From Stenotrophomonas sp. SAU14A_NAIMI4_8 (GTDB lineage: Bacteria; Pseudomonadota; Gammaproteobacteria; Xanthomonadales; Xanthomonadaceae), in NCBI RefSeq assembly GCF_003086695.1, contig NZ_CP025999.1, forward strand, positions 4,292,344 through 4,356,343: 64,000 nucleotides of DNA, read 5' to 3'. The notes under the pieces are model-generated. The model ran no database searches and was not told where the DNA came from. It saw nothing but the letters and a program-made list of their open reading frames with translations. Positions 46,434 through 56,740 of the stretch are shown here, piece by piece (the stretch's first letter is position 1; every line of letters begins with the position of its first letter). Position numbers and translations under genes: made by a program.

Positions 46434-47074
46434 AGCAGCTCTCCGGCGGTGGCGCGTCGGGTCAGCTCCTGCTTCAGGGTCTGCCGCGCGCGGTACAGGT
46501 GGCTCTTGATGGTACCGCGTGGCAACCCGGTCACCTGCTCGATCTCGGCCAGGTCGAAATCCTCCAGGTAATGCAGGCCCACGATCAGCCTCTGCGGTGC
46601 ACTCAGCCGCTCAAGTGCCGCGCCCAACTGGCGCCCGGCCTGCAGCGCCTCGCTCAGTTCCGCCGGGCCGGGGCCTTCATCACCCACGCCCAGCTCCTCC
46701 GGCACGTCCACCGCCACCATCCACTGCGCCTCCAGCCGCCGCCGGCGCAGGTACTGCAGCGCCGTGGTGTAGGCCACCCGCGAAACCCAGGTGCGCAGCG
46801 AAGATTCAAAGCGGAACCGGTGCAGCTGGCGGAACACGGCCAGGAAGGTCTCCTGCAGCAGGTCGGCCACCTGGTCACGGTCGCCGACCATGCGCCCGAT
46901 CACGTGCGCGCAGGTGCGCTGGTGGGCCTGCACCAACTGCGCGAACGCCGGCTGCGAGCCATCGATGATCGCCCGCACCAGCGCGCGGTCGTCGTCAGCT
47001 TCCGGTAGAGGCGCTGCGGGGACGTCGTGGCGACGCCCCCGCAATGCAGCCAGTGCTCCGCCCAGCAGGCTCAT
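46430..47074 (-). CDS. ECF-type RNA polymerase sigma factor
   Basis: 214 aa. Region 2 contains DLLQETFLAVFRQLHRFRFESSLRTWVSRVAYTTALQYLRRRR (core binding and -10 recognition). Region 4 contains LIVGLHYLEDFDLAEIEQVTGLPRGTIKSHLYRARQTLKQEL (helix-turn-helix for -35). It has an extra ~25-residue N-terminal stretch before region 2. The overlapping small membrane gene may control it. Its regulon is unknown. Confidence 0.9.
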   Translation of the reverse strand: MSLLGGALAALRGRRHDVPAAPLPEADDDRALVRAIIDGSQPAFAQLVQAHQRTCAHVIGRMVGDRDQVADLLQETFLAVFRQLHRFRFESSLRTWVSRVAYTTALQYLRRRRLEAQWMVAVDVPEELGVGDEGPGPAELSEALQAGRQLGAALERLSAPQRLIVGLHYLEDFDLAEIEQVTGLPRGTIKSHLYRARQTLKQELTRRATAGELL

Positions 47075-47110
47075 GCGCGGGGCGCCCCCTGTGCCCGTGG
47101 CATGCCGGCC

Positions 47111-47440
47111 TCAGCCCTTGCGCAGGGCAGGACGGGTGAAGTGCCAGGCCAGCAGCTGGCCCAGCCCGGCACTGCCGGCCAGCGCCGCAGCCGCGCCAAA
47201 GGTCAGCTCGCGCGCGCCCATCGCCTCCAGCAGGCCCATGGCCACGGCCAGGCTGACCAGGCTGATGCCCCAGCGCAGCGCGCCCTGGCGGCGGCGCTCT
47301 TCTTCCAGCACCGCCAGCGAACGGATCACCTCCTCCGGCACGTGCGGGGCGACCAGCTTGCTGCGGGCGCGGGCATCGGCCAGGGCATGGATCGCATAGG
47401 CGATGCAGATGAAGAGGGTGATCGGAATGAGTTCCTGCAT
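47111..47440 (-). CDS. Hypothetical membrane protein
   Basis: 109 aa. A first membrane segment lies at the N-terminus (LIPITLFICIAYAIHALA). A charged amphipathic part follows (VPEEVIRSLAVLEEERRRQG), then two more hydrophobic stretches (RWGISLVSLAVAMGLLEAM, LTFGAAAALAGSAGLGQLLAW). I do not recognise the family. It lies 36 bp upstream of the sigma gene on the same strand and may be in its operon. Confidence 0.72.
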   Translation of the reverse strand: MQELIPITLFICIAYAIHALADARARSKLVAPHVPEEVIRSLAVLEEERRRQGALRWGISLVSLAVAMGLLEAMGARELTFGAAAALAGSAGLGQLLAWHFTRPALRKG

Positions 47441-47607
47441 GGTCGGGCTCCTGTCCGGTGGATGATGCGGGTTCAGGAGATTGGATGCGCAGGACCGGCT
47501 GCCGGTTGCACGGCTTTGCCGATCCCGCTGCCATGACCTGTGGCCCCCTCCCCCGGCGCGGGCGGCTGCTACCCTTTCCCGGTTTCCTCTTCTGGTGCCG
47601 TCCGCCC

Positions 47608-49974
47608 ATGTCCCGAGTGCTGCCCCTGTCCCTTCTGCTGTCGGCCATCCTGGCCGCACCGGCCGCGCATGCCGCGCCCACGCCGATCACCATCGAACAG
47701 GCCATGGCCGACCCGGACTGGATCGGTCCGCCGGTGGAAAAGGCCTGGTGGTCGTGGAACAGCCAGCAGGTGGAATACCAGCTCAAGCGCAATGGCAGCC
47801 CGGTGCGCGACACCTTCCGCCAGCCGCTGGCCGGTGGCGCCGCCGCGCAGGTGGCCGATGACCAGCGCGGCAGCCTGGACGTGGCCGATCCGGTCTACGA
47901 CCGCACCCGCAGCCGCAGCGCCTTCGTGCGCAATGGCGATGTGTTCGTGCGCGACCTGCGCAGTGGCGCGCTGACCCAGCTGACCCGCAGCAACGAGCGT
48001 GCGACCGGGGTGAACTTCGCCGCCGACAACGGCGTGATCTGGCGCGTGGGCCAGAACTGGTTCCACTGGACCGCCGCCAGCGGCGTGCAGCAGGTGGCCA
48101 GCCTGAAGGCCGACAAGGACCCGGCCAGCAAGCCCAAGGATGACCTGCTGCGCGACCAGCAGCTGCGCACCCTGGAAACCCTGCGCCGCGACCGTGACCA
48201 GCGCGAAGCGCTGAAGGACCAGGACCAGCGCTGGCGCCAGGCCGACCCGACCCGCGCGGCCGCACCGATCTACCTGGGCGCCGACGTGGAGATCGTCGAC
48301 AGCCTGCTGTCGCCGGACCTGGGCCACCTGATCGTGGCCACCAAAGCCAAGGATTTCGATGACGGCCGCACCAGCAAGATGCCGCTGTACGTGACCGAAT
48401 CGGGCTACGAGGAAACCGAAGACACCCGTACCCGCGTCGGCCGCAACGGCTTTGAACCGCACACCCTGTGGTTCGTGGACGTGCGTACCGGCAAGGCGCA
48501 GAAGCTGTCGCTGTCGGGCCTGCCGGGCATCGGCACCGACCCGCTGGCCGAGCTGCGCCGCAAGGCCGGCAAGGACGCGCTGAAGGGCGACCGCAGCGTG
48601 CAGGTGATGAGCGACTTCATGGGCGGCGGCATGCGCTGGAGCGCCGACGGCCAGCAGGCGGCGGTGATGCTGCGCGCCAACGACAACAAGGACCGCTGGA
48701 TCGTCAGCGTGGGCAACGATGGCCGCGTGCAGAACCGCCACCGGCTGACCGACAACGCCTGGATCAACTGGGGCTTCAACGATTTCGGCTGGATGGCCGA
48801 CAGCCGCACGCTGTGGCTGCTTTCGGAAGAATCGGGCTACTCGCACCTGTATACCCAGGCCGGCACGGCCAAGCCGCAGGCGCTGACCGGCGGCAAGTGG
48901 GAAACCTCCGCGCCGGTGCTGTCGGCCGACGGCAAGGGCTTCTACTTCCTGTGCAACCAGCAGGCCCCGCACGACTACGAAGTCTGCGCGGTCGACACCG
49001 GCAGCCGCCAGGTGCGCGAACTGACCAGCCTGAACGGCGTGGAAGACTTCTCGCTGTCGCCGGACGGCCAGCAGCTGCTGGTGCGCTATTCCGGCGCCTA
49101 CCTGCCGCCGCAGCTGGCGGTGCTGCCGTCCTCGGGTGGCCAGGCCCGCGTGCTGACCGACACCCGCACCGCCGAATACAAGGCGCGTGAGTGGGTGCAG
49201 CCGAAGCTGGTGGCGGTGCCGTCCAAGCACGGCGCCGGCGTGGTCTGGGCCAAGTACTACGAACCCGAGCACAAGGAACCGGGCAAGAAGTACCCGATCG
49301 TGATGTTCGTGCACGGCGCCGGCTACCTGCAGAACGTGCACCAGCGCTACCCGGCCTATTTCCGCGAGCAGATGTTCCACAACCTGCTGGTGGAAAAGGG
49401 CTACATCGTGCTGGACATGGACTACCGCGGCAGCGAGGGCTACGGCCGCGACTGGCGCACGGCCATCTACCGCAACATGGGCCACCCGGAACTGGAAGAC
49501 TACAAGGACGGCCTGGACTGGCTGGTGGACACCCAGCAGGGCGACCGCGACCACGCCGGCATCTACGGCGGTTCCTACGGCGGCTTCATGACCTTCATGG
49601 CGCTGTTCCGTTCGCCGGGCACGTTCAAGGCCGGCGCCGCACTGCGCCCGGTGGTGGACTGGAACAACTACAACCACGCCTACACCAGCAACATCCTGAA
49701 CACCCCGGACATCGACCCGGAGGCGTACCGCACGTCCTCGCCCATCGAGTACGCGCAGAACCTGCAGGACAACCTGCTGATCGCCCACGGCATGATGGAT
49801 GACAACGTGTTCTTCCAGGATTCGGTGCACCTGACCCAGCGCCTGATCGAGCTGCACAAGGACAACTGGTCCATCGCGCCGTACCCGCTGGAGCGCCACG
49901 GCTACACCCGTGCCGATTCCTGGCTGGACCAGTACAAGCGCATCCTCAAGCTGTTCGAGCAGAACCTGAAGTGA
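47608..49974 (+). CDS. S9 family (DPP IV-like) prolyl oligopeptidase, secreted
   Basis: 788 aa. A signal peptide covers residues 1-22 (LPLSLLLSAILAAPAAHA). The long beta-propeller region (about 50-540) includes repeated DG/GW blade motifs (SPDLGHLIV, SADGKGFYFLC, SPDGQQLLVRY). The C-terminal alpha/beta-hydrolase domain has the nucleophile Ser in GIYGGSYGGFMTF (about residue 657), Asp in HGMMDDNVFFQDS and His in ERHGYTRADSW. The enzyme cleaves dipeptides or oligopeptides after Pro or Ala in the periplasm. It overlaps the Nudix gene by 4 nt (GTGA). Confidence 0.91.
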   Translation: MSRVLPLSLLLSAILAAPAAHAAPTPITIEQAMADPDWIGPPVEKAWWSWNSQQVEYQLKRNGSPVRDTFRQPLAGGAAAQVADDQRGSLDVADPVYDRTRSRSAFVRNGDVFVRDLRSGALTQLTRSNERATGVNFAADNGVIWRVGQNWFHWTAASGVQQVASLKADKDPASKPKDDLLRDQQLRTLETLRRDRDQREALKDQDQRWRQADPTRAAAPIYLGADVEIVDSLLSPDLGHLIVATKAKDFDDGRTSKMPLYVTESGYEETEDTRTRVGRNGFEPHTLWFVDVRTGKAQKLSLSGLPGIGTDPLAELRRKAGKDALKGDRSVQVMSDFMGGGMRWSADGQQAAVMLRANDNKDRWIVSVGNDGRVQNRHRLTDNAWINWGFNDFGWMADSRTLWLLSEESGYSHLYTQAGTAKPQALTGGKWETSAPVLSADGKGFYFLCNQQAPHDYEVCAVDTGSRQVRELTSLNGVEDFSLSPDGQQLLVRYSGAYLPPQLAVLPSSGGQARVLTDTRTAEYKAREWVQPKLVAVPSKHGAGVVWAKYYEPEHKEPGKKYPIVMFVHGAGYLQNVHQRYPAYFREQMFHNLLVEKGYIVLDMDYRGSEGYGRDWRTAIYRNMGHPELEDYKDGLDWLVDTQQGDRDHAGIYGGSYGGFMTFMALFRSPGTFKAGAALRPVVDWNNYNHAYTSNILNTPDIDPEAYRTSSPIEYAQNLQDNLLIAHGMMDDNVFFQDSVHLTQRLIELHKDNWSIAPYPLERHGYTRADSWLDQYKRILKLFEQNLK

Positions 49975-50390
49975 GCAACGCCGCGGCCACGATCCAGATC
50001 GTGGCCGCGGTCATCCTGGATGACCGCGGCCGGGCGCTGGTGGTGCGCAAGCACGGCGCCCAGCGCTTCATCCAGCCCGGTGGCAAGCCCGAGCCCGGCG
50101 AAGCGGCGCTGACCGCGCTGGCGCGCGAGCTGCACGAGGAACTGGGCGTGCAGCTGCAGCGTGATTCGGCCATCGCCCTGGGCCGCTTCCAGGACTGGGC
50201 GGTGAACGAACCCGGCCACCGGGTGCAGGCCGATGCCTGGTGGGTAAAGGTGGCGGGCACGCCCCGCGCGCAGGCGGAGATTGCCGAACTGGCCTGGGTG
50301 CCGCTGCAGCCGCCGCACGGCCTGCCCTTGGCACCCTTGAGTGAACACCATATCCTGCCGGCGGTCGCCGCCCTGGCGACGGCCCGCTGA
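49971..50390 (+). CDS. Nudix hydrolase
   Basis: 139 aa from GTG 49971. The Nudix box GGKPEPGEAALTALARELHEELGV (about residues 37-60) matches GX5EX7REUXEEXGU with all metal-binding Glu residues. ALVVRKHGAQRFIQPGG before it is typical of house-cleaning Nudix enzymes (ADP-ribose or modified-nucleotide pyrophosphatases). Substrate unknown. Translationally coupled to the peptidase gene by a GTGA overlap. Confidence 0.88.
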   Translation: MSNAAATIQIVAAVILDDRGRALVVRKHGAQRFIQPGGKPEPGEAALTALARELHEELGVQLQRDSAIALGRFQDWAVNEPGHRVQADAWWVKVAGTPRAQAEIAELAWVPLQPPHGLPLAPLSEHHILPAVAALATAR

Positions 50391-50424
50391 CCTGGCGGGC
50401 GCCATCGCAGTGCAAGGACACCGG

Positions 50425-51916
<1,492 letters not shown>

Positions 51917-51934
51917 CGCAACGCCGCAATGCCC

Positions 51935-52240
51935 GTAGCGTCGAGCTTGCTCGACTGCCTTTCGCATGGCGCCAACCGCAGTCGAGCAAGCTCGACTCTA
52001 CCGAAGCGGGGCGGACGCGTTCGACGCCATCAATGCGTGTGGCGCAATGCCCGTAGCGTCGAGCTTGCTCGACTGCTCTTCGCATTGCGCCAACCGCAGT
52101 CGAGCAAGCTCGACTCTACCGGAGCGGGGCGGACGCGTTCGACGCCATCAATGCATGTGGCGCAATGCCCGTAGAGTCGAGCTTGCTCGACTGCCTTTCG
52201 CATGGCGCCAACGGCAGTCGAGCAAGCTCGACTCTACCGA
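51935..52240. repeat. 118-bp tandem array of paired SMAG palindromes
   Basis: GTAGCGTCGAGC/GTAGAGTCGAGC heads occur at 51935, 52053 and 52171, an exact 118-bp period. Each unit has a forward SMAG, a short linker, a reverse SMAG, then GAAGCGGGGCGGACGCGTTC and a stretch ending GCGCAATGCCC. The third copy is cut short. It fills the 401-bp gap between hemF and the DUF421 gene. Confidence 0.9.
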
Positions 52241-52317
52241 AGCGGGACGCACGGCCGAGTGCGTTCGATATTGCGAGCGCGGGGCGCACGTCGAATGCGT
52301 TCAACATCGCGCGGCTA

Positions 52318-52803
52318 TCACGCGGCCGTCTTCTGCCGTGGAATGATGGTGATATGGCCGTTGTTCTCCAGCAGCGCCAGGGCTACTTCTTCCACGCCCA
52401 GGCAGCCCTGCTGGCGCAGCGCGGCTTCTACGTCGGCGCGGGTCACCTGTTCACGACGCAGCACGCTGTCGAACCAGCGCCCATCGCGCCCGATCACCAC
52501 CGGCTCGCCTTCGATGATCCGCTCCATGCGCCGGCTGCGCGTGGTCAGCCAGCCCACGGCGTAGTTCAGCAGGATCAGCGTGGCCGCCAGCAGCAGGCCA
52601 CCGCCCAGTGACGTATCACTGCCCAGCAAGGCGTTCTGTACAGCGTTGCCCAGCAGCACGATCAGCAGCACGTCGAACGGGGTGATCTGCCCCAGCGCGC
52701 GCTTGCCGCCCAGCCGCACCATGCCCAGCACCACGGTGTAGACCACCACCGCGCGCAGGATGAATTCCCACCACGGCATGGCCAGTGCGAACAGGTCGTG
52801 CAT
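52318..52803 (-). CDS. DUF421 (YetF-like) membrane protein
   Basis: 161 aa. Three membrane segments in the first half (FILRAVVVYTVVLGMVRLGG, TPFDVLLIVLLGNAVQNALLG, GGLLLAATLILLNYAVGWL) precede a soluble C-terminal domain with RIIEGEPVVIGRDGRW and a tail LENNGHITIIPRQ. The signature GKRALGQITPFDVLLIVLLGN is that of DUF421. Function unknown; family members occur in stress and sporulation settings elsewhere. The start at 52803 marks where homology begins. Confidence 0.88.
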   Translation of the reverse strand: MHDLFALAMPWWEFILRAVVVYTVVLGMVRLGGKRALGQITPFDVLLIVLLGNAVQNALLGSDTSLGGGLLLAATLILLNYAVGWLTTRSRRMERIIEGEPVVIGRDGRWFDSVLRREQVTRADVEAALRQQGCLGVEEVALALLENNGHITIIPRQKTAA

Positions 52804-52873
52804 TGCCGGTTCCCCAGCGGAGCGATGGCCCAGCCTAGCACCTGGGGTCAGATCCGCAGCTTTCCGGCGGCAC

Positions 52874-52908
52874 AAATAAAAAGCCCCGCTGACCAGGGGG
52901 AGGTCAAC
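52874..52908 (-). terminator. Intrinsic terminator of the polA-adjacent small RNA
   Basis: On the minus strand GCCCCGTTGACC pairs with GGTCAGCGGGGC (12 bp with one G-U) around loop TCCCCCT, and TTTTTATTT follows. It is the clearest rho-independent terminator in the window. Confidence 0.9.
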
Positions 52909-52998
52909 GGGGCCGGGGAACGGGCGCTTGGGGAGGAGCCCCCGTTCCGAGATCTGCTCCAGGGGATGGGAGAGATCCACAACAGGCGTTGCGCCTGT
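52876..52998 (-). ncRNA. sX13/ErsA-like small RNA downstream of polA
   Basis: On the minus strand the region folds into four consecutive hairpins. ACAGGCG/CGCCTGT comes first. A GATCT/AGATC stem follows with loop CATCCCCT, then GGAACGGG/CCCGTTCC with loop containing TCCTCCCC, then the terminator stem with loop TCCCCCT. Three loops expose C-rich motifs, the layout of Xanthomonas sX13, a 115-nt virulence regulator, and of ErsA/Spot 42, which share the polA locus. TATAAC at 53004-53009 is a suitable -10 box, giving a start near 52998 and about 123 nt. C-rich loops would pair with G-rich ribosome-binding sites. Identification rests on position and structure, from memory. Confidence 0.7.
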
Positions 52999-53141
52999 CG
53001 AGAGTTATAGAAGCACTCCGAACACTAACGGTTCGTGAAGGGCGCCCATTTAATCGTGCGCCCCTCCGGAAACATTCATCTTCGAGTCAGAAAATCCCCT
53101 GAAATGAATGAATTCACGTCGTTAATGGCCCGAAATGCGAC

Positions 53142-55916
53142 TCAGTGCGCTTCGTCCCAGTTGCTGCCAATGCCGGTATCGACCACCAGTGGCACCCGCA
53201 ACTGTGCCGCTTGCGACATGTGTTCGACCACGTGCTTACGCAATTCCTCTGTGAAACCGGCCGCGCTTTCGAAGACCAGTTCATCGTGCACCTGCAGGAT
53301 CATCCGCGCCGGTGCCCCGCTGTCGCGCAGCCACTGGTCCACGGACACCATCGCCCGCTTGATGATGTCCGCCGCCGTGCCCTGCATGGGGGCGTTGATG
53401 GCCGCCCGTTCGGCGCCGGCGCGCAGGCCCTGGTTGCGGGCGTTGATGTCGTTCAGGTACAGGCGGCGGCCGAACAGGGTTTCCACATAGCCCTGCTCGC
53501 GCGCCTGCTGGCGCATGCGCTCCATGAAGTCGCGCACGCCCGGGTAGCGGCTGAAGTACAGCGCCACGTAGTCCTGCGCCTGGCCGCGGTCGATGCCCAG
53601 GTTGCGGGCCAGGCCGAAGGCGCTCATGCCGTACATCAGGCCGAAGTTGATGGCCTTGGCGGCGCGGCGCTCGTTGGGCGTCACCTCGTCCAGGGTGCGG
53701 CCGAACACTTCGGCGGCGGTGGCACGGTGCACGTCGGCGCCCTGCTCGAAGGCGCGCACCAGGCCCGGGTCTTCGGACAGGTGGGCCATGATGCGCAGCT
53801 CGATCTGCGAATAGTCGGCCGCCAGCAGCTGGCAGCCTTCCGGGGCGACGAAGGCGCGGCGGATGCGGCGGCCATCGTCGGTGCGGATCGGAATGTTCTG
53901 CAGGTTCGGGTCCGACGAGGACAGGCGGCCGGTGGCGGCGCCGGACTGGTGGTAGCTGGTGTGCACGCGGCCGGTGTCCGGGTTCACCATCTCCGGCAGC
54001 TTGTCGGTGTAGGTGCTGCGCAGCTTGGCCAGGCCACGGTATTCTAGGATCACACGCGGCAGCTCGTGCTGGTCGGCAATGGCCTCCAGTGCTTCCTCGT
54101 TCGTGCTGGGCTGGCCCTTGGGGGTCTTCACCACCGCCGGCAGCTTCAGCTCGTCGAACAGCACGGCCTGCAGCTGCTTGGGCGAATCCAGGTTGAAGCT
54201 GCGGCCGGCCAGTTCGGTGGCCTTCTGCTGCGCGGCCAGCATGCGCGAGGACAGGTCCTGGCTCTGCCGGCGCAGTTCGGCGGTGTCGATGTGCACGCCG
54301 TTGGCTTCGATGGTGGTCAGCACCGGCACCAGCGGCATCTCGATGCTGCGGTACACGCTGTCCAGGCTCGGTTCGGCCAGCAGCTGCGGGCGCAGCGCGT
54401 GGTGCAGGCGCAGGGTGATGTCGGCGTCCTCGGCCGCGTAGCGGCTGGCTTCGTCGATACCCACCTGCGAGAACGGAATCTGCTTGGCGCCCTTGCCGGC
54501 CACGTCCTCGAACTTGATGGTGTTGTAGCCCAGGTAGCGCAGGGCCAGCGAATCCATGTCGTGGCGGGTGGCCGTGGAATTGAGCACGAAGCTCTCAAGC
54601 ATGGTGTCGTCGTGGTAGCCCTGCACCTCCACGCCATGGCGGCGCAGCACGTGCAGGTCGTACTTGCCATGCTGGCCCAGCTTCTTCTTCGCCGGGTCCT
54701 GCAGCAGCGGGCGCAGCGCGTCCAGCACGTGCTGCAGCGGCAGCTGTGCCGGCGCGCCGGGATAATCGTGGCCGACCGGAATGTAGGCGGCCTTGCCCGG
54801 CTCCACCGCCAGACTGATGCCGACCAGGCGCGCACGCATTGCGTCCAGCGCATCGGTTTCGGTATCGAAGCTGATCAGCTCTGCCTGCTGCAGGCGCTGC
54901 ACCCAGGCCTGCAACTGCTCGTCGGTCACCACGGTTTCGTACTCGCCCGGTGCGGCCAGGGCCGGGTCCAGTTCACCCACAGCCGGCGCTTCGGCGCTGC
55001 CGCGGGCGAAACCGGCGGCGGTGCCGCGCAGGCTGGGGGTGGCTTCGCTGGCGGCGGCCGGGGCCGGCAGCGGCGCACCCAGCTCCTTCAGCGCCTGGGT
55101 GAAGCCGTAGCGCGCGTAGAGCTCGGTCAGCACCGGCACGTCCTGGTCACGCAGCGCCAGGGTGGTCGGGCTGGCGTCCAGTTCCACGTCGGTACGGATG
55201 GTCACCAGATCGCGGTTCAGCGGCAGGCGATCCAGCGCCGCGCGCAGGTTTTCACCGATCTTGCCCTTCATGGTCGGGGCAGCGGCCATCACCCCGTCCA
55301 GCGTCTGATATTCGGCCAGCCACTTGGCCGCGGTCTTCGGCCCGCACTTCTCCACACCGGGCACGTTGTCCACGGTGTCGCCCATCAGTGCCAGCAGGTC
55401 GATGATCTGGTCGGCACGCACGCCGAACTTGTCCATGACGGCCGCATCGGAATCCATGCGGCTGCCGGTCATGGTGTTCACCAGTTCGATGCCCGGGCGC
55501 ACCAGCTGGGCGAAATCCTTGTCACCGGTGGAAATGGTCACCTTCAGGTCCTGCGCCACGCCCTGCAGGGCCAGCGTGCCGATCACATCGTCGGCCTCCA
55601 CGCCGGGAATGCGCAGGATCCTGATGCCCAGCGCTTCGACGATGCGGCACATCGGTTCCACCTGGCTGCGCAGGTCGTCGGGCATGGGCGGGCGGTTGGC
55701 CTTGTACTGGTCGTACAGGTCATCGCGGAAGGTCTTGCCCGGCGCATCCACCACGAAGGCGACGTAGGCCGGGCGCTCCTTCAGTGTGGACCGCAGCATG
55801 TTGACCACGCCGAACAGCGCGCCGGTGGGTTCACCCTGTGCATTGGACAGGGGCGGCAGCGCGTGGAACGCGCGGTACAGGTAACTGGACCCGTCGATCA
55901 GGACTAATCTGCTCAT
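53142..55916 (-). CDS. polA: DNA polymerase I
   Basis: 924 aa. The N-terminal 5'-3' exonuclease has VLIDGSSYLYRAFHALPPL and IRILRIPGVEADDVIGTLA. The 3'-5' exonuclease domain keeps exo motif I (SFDTETDALDAM), so proofreading is likely active. The polymerase domain has motif A ADYSQIELRIMAHLSEDPGL, motif B RRAAKAINFGLMYGMSAFGL and motif C QVHDELVFES. It functions in primer removal and repair synthesis. It is divergent from the small lipoprotein gene at 56003, and the sX13-like RNA lies downstream. Confidence 0.98.
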   Translation of the reverse strand: MSRLVLIDGSSYLYRAFHALPPLSNAQGEPTGALFGVVNMLRSTLKERPAYVAFVVDAPGKTFRDDLYDQYKANRPPMPDDLRSQVEPMCRIVEALGIRILRIPGVEADDVIGTLALQGVAQDLKVTISTGDKDFAQLVRPGIELVNTMTGSRMDSDAAVMDKFGVRADQIIDLLALMGDTVDNVPGVEKCGPKTAAKWLAEYQTLDGVMAAAPTMKGKIGENLRAALDRLPLNRDLVTIRTDVELDASPTTLALRDQDVPVLTELYARYGFTQALKELGAPLPAPAAASEATPSLRGTAAGFARGSAEAPAVGELDPALAAPGEYETVVTDEQLQAWVQRLQQAELISFDTETDALDAMRARLVGISLAVEPGKAAYIPVGHDYPGAPAQLPLQHVLDALRPLLQDPAKKKLGQHGKYDLHVLRRHGVEVQGYHDDTMLESFVLNSTATRHDMDSLALRYLGYNTIKFEDVAGKGAKQIPFSQVGIDEASRYAAEDADITLRLHHALRPQLLAEPSLDSVYRSIEMPLVPVLTTIEANGVHIDTAELRRQSQDLSSRMLAAQQKATELAGRSFNLDSPKQLQAVLFDELKLPAVVKTPKGQPSTNEEALEAIADQHELPRVILEYRGLAKLRSTYTDKLPEMVNPDTGRVHTSYHQSGAATGRLSSSDPNLQNIPIRTDDGRRIRRAFVAPEGCQLLAADYSQIELRIMAHLSEDPGLVRAFEQGADVHRATAAEVFGRTLDEVTPNERRAAKAINFGLMYGMSAFGLARNLGIDRGQAQDYVALYFSRYPGVRDFMERMRQQAREQGYVETLFGRRLYLNDINARNQGLRAGAERAAINAPMQGTAADIIKRAMVSVDQWLRDSGAPARMILQVHDELVFESAAGFTEELRKHVVEHMSQAAQLRVPLVVDTGIGSNWDEAH

Positions 55917-56002
55917 GCGGCGATTCTACGCGCCCACGCCTGCACGGCGGCGACACGGTGATGGGGCATAATCAAGACCCGTTCCAGGCAAAGGCCCTGT
56001 CG

Positions 56003-56287
56003 ATGAAGACCCTGATGCTGGCGTCCGTGCTCCTGCTTGCTGGCTGCGCCAGCATGGGCGGTGCCGGCGCTCCCCCGGTGGACGTGAAGGGTGCCGAAGT
56101 GTCCAGCCGCACCATGGACAACGGCGACACCATCGAGGAGTACCGCGTGTCCGGCCAGCTGCGCATGGTCAAGGTCACCCCGTCGCGGGGCGCACCGTTC
56201 TACATGTATGACCAGAACGGCGATGGCCGCATGGACAACGACAAGGATGGCGTGTCGCCGGTGTATTGGAAGCTCTACAGCTGGTGA
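56003..56287 (+). CDS. Small DUF2782-type lipoprotein
   Basis: 94 aa. It begins MKTLMLASVLLLAGCASMGG, a lipoprotein signal with lipobox LLAGC (Cys at residue 15). The mature part NGDTIEEYRVSGQLRMVKVTPSRGAPFYMYDQNGDGRMD matches DUF2782 proteins, which sit beside polA in many gammaproteobacteria. Function unknown. Confidence 0.85.
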   Translation: MKTLMLASVLLLAGCASMGGAGAPPVDVKGAEVSSRTMDNGDTIEEYRVSGQLRMVKVTPSRGAPFYMYDQNGDGRMDNDKDGVSPVYWKLYSW

Positions 56288-56295
56288 TGTGGCGA

Positions 56296-56666
56296 GGGGT
56301 CGGATCCCTTTCCGCAGGAAAGGGCTCTGACCCCATCAGGGCCAGCGGCAATGCCCATCCACGCATGGCGTGGATCTACTACCTGGCACCCGGCACGTAC
56401 ACGCGCATCCCGCCCCGGTAGATCCACGCCATGCGTTGATACGGCCATCCCAAACCCCGGTAGATCCACGCCATGCGTGGATACGGCCATCCCAAACCCC
56501 GCAGTAGATCCACGCCATGCGTGGATGCGGCCCGCCCGAACCCCGCAGTAGATCCACGCCATGCGTGGATGCGGCCATCCCAAACCCCGGTAGATCCACG
56601 CCATGCGTGGATGCGGCCCGCCCGAACCCCGCAGTAGATCCACGCCATGCGTGGATGCGGCCATCC
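56296..56666. repeat. GGGGTC palindrome and array of GTAGATCCACGC-type SMAG palindromes
   Basis: A GGGGTC/GACCCC palindrome at about 56296-56333 is followed by one reverse and six forward copies of the GTAGATCCACGC palindrome. The forward copies begin near 56418, 56460, 56503, 56547, 56589 and 56634, about 42-45 bp apart, with alternating linkers (ACGGCCATCCCAAACCCC or GCGGCCCGCCCGAACCCC). The array fills the gap between the DUF2782 and uspA genes. Confidence 0.88.
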
Positions 56667-56740
56667 CGAACCCCACAAAAGATGACGCCGGTACGCATCC
56701 TGCGCACCGGCGTCGGTCCCCTCCCCGGGAACGCGTGAAT

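Noticed and set aside
56418..56666. CRISPR array, because of the regular ~43-bp spacing
   Set aside because: The spacers are two alternating short linkers rather than unique sequences, and the repeat is a SMAG palindrome. No cas genes are near.
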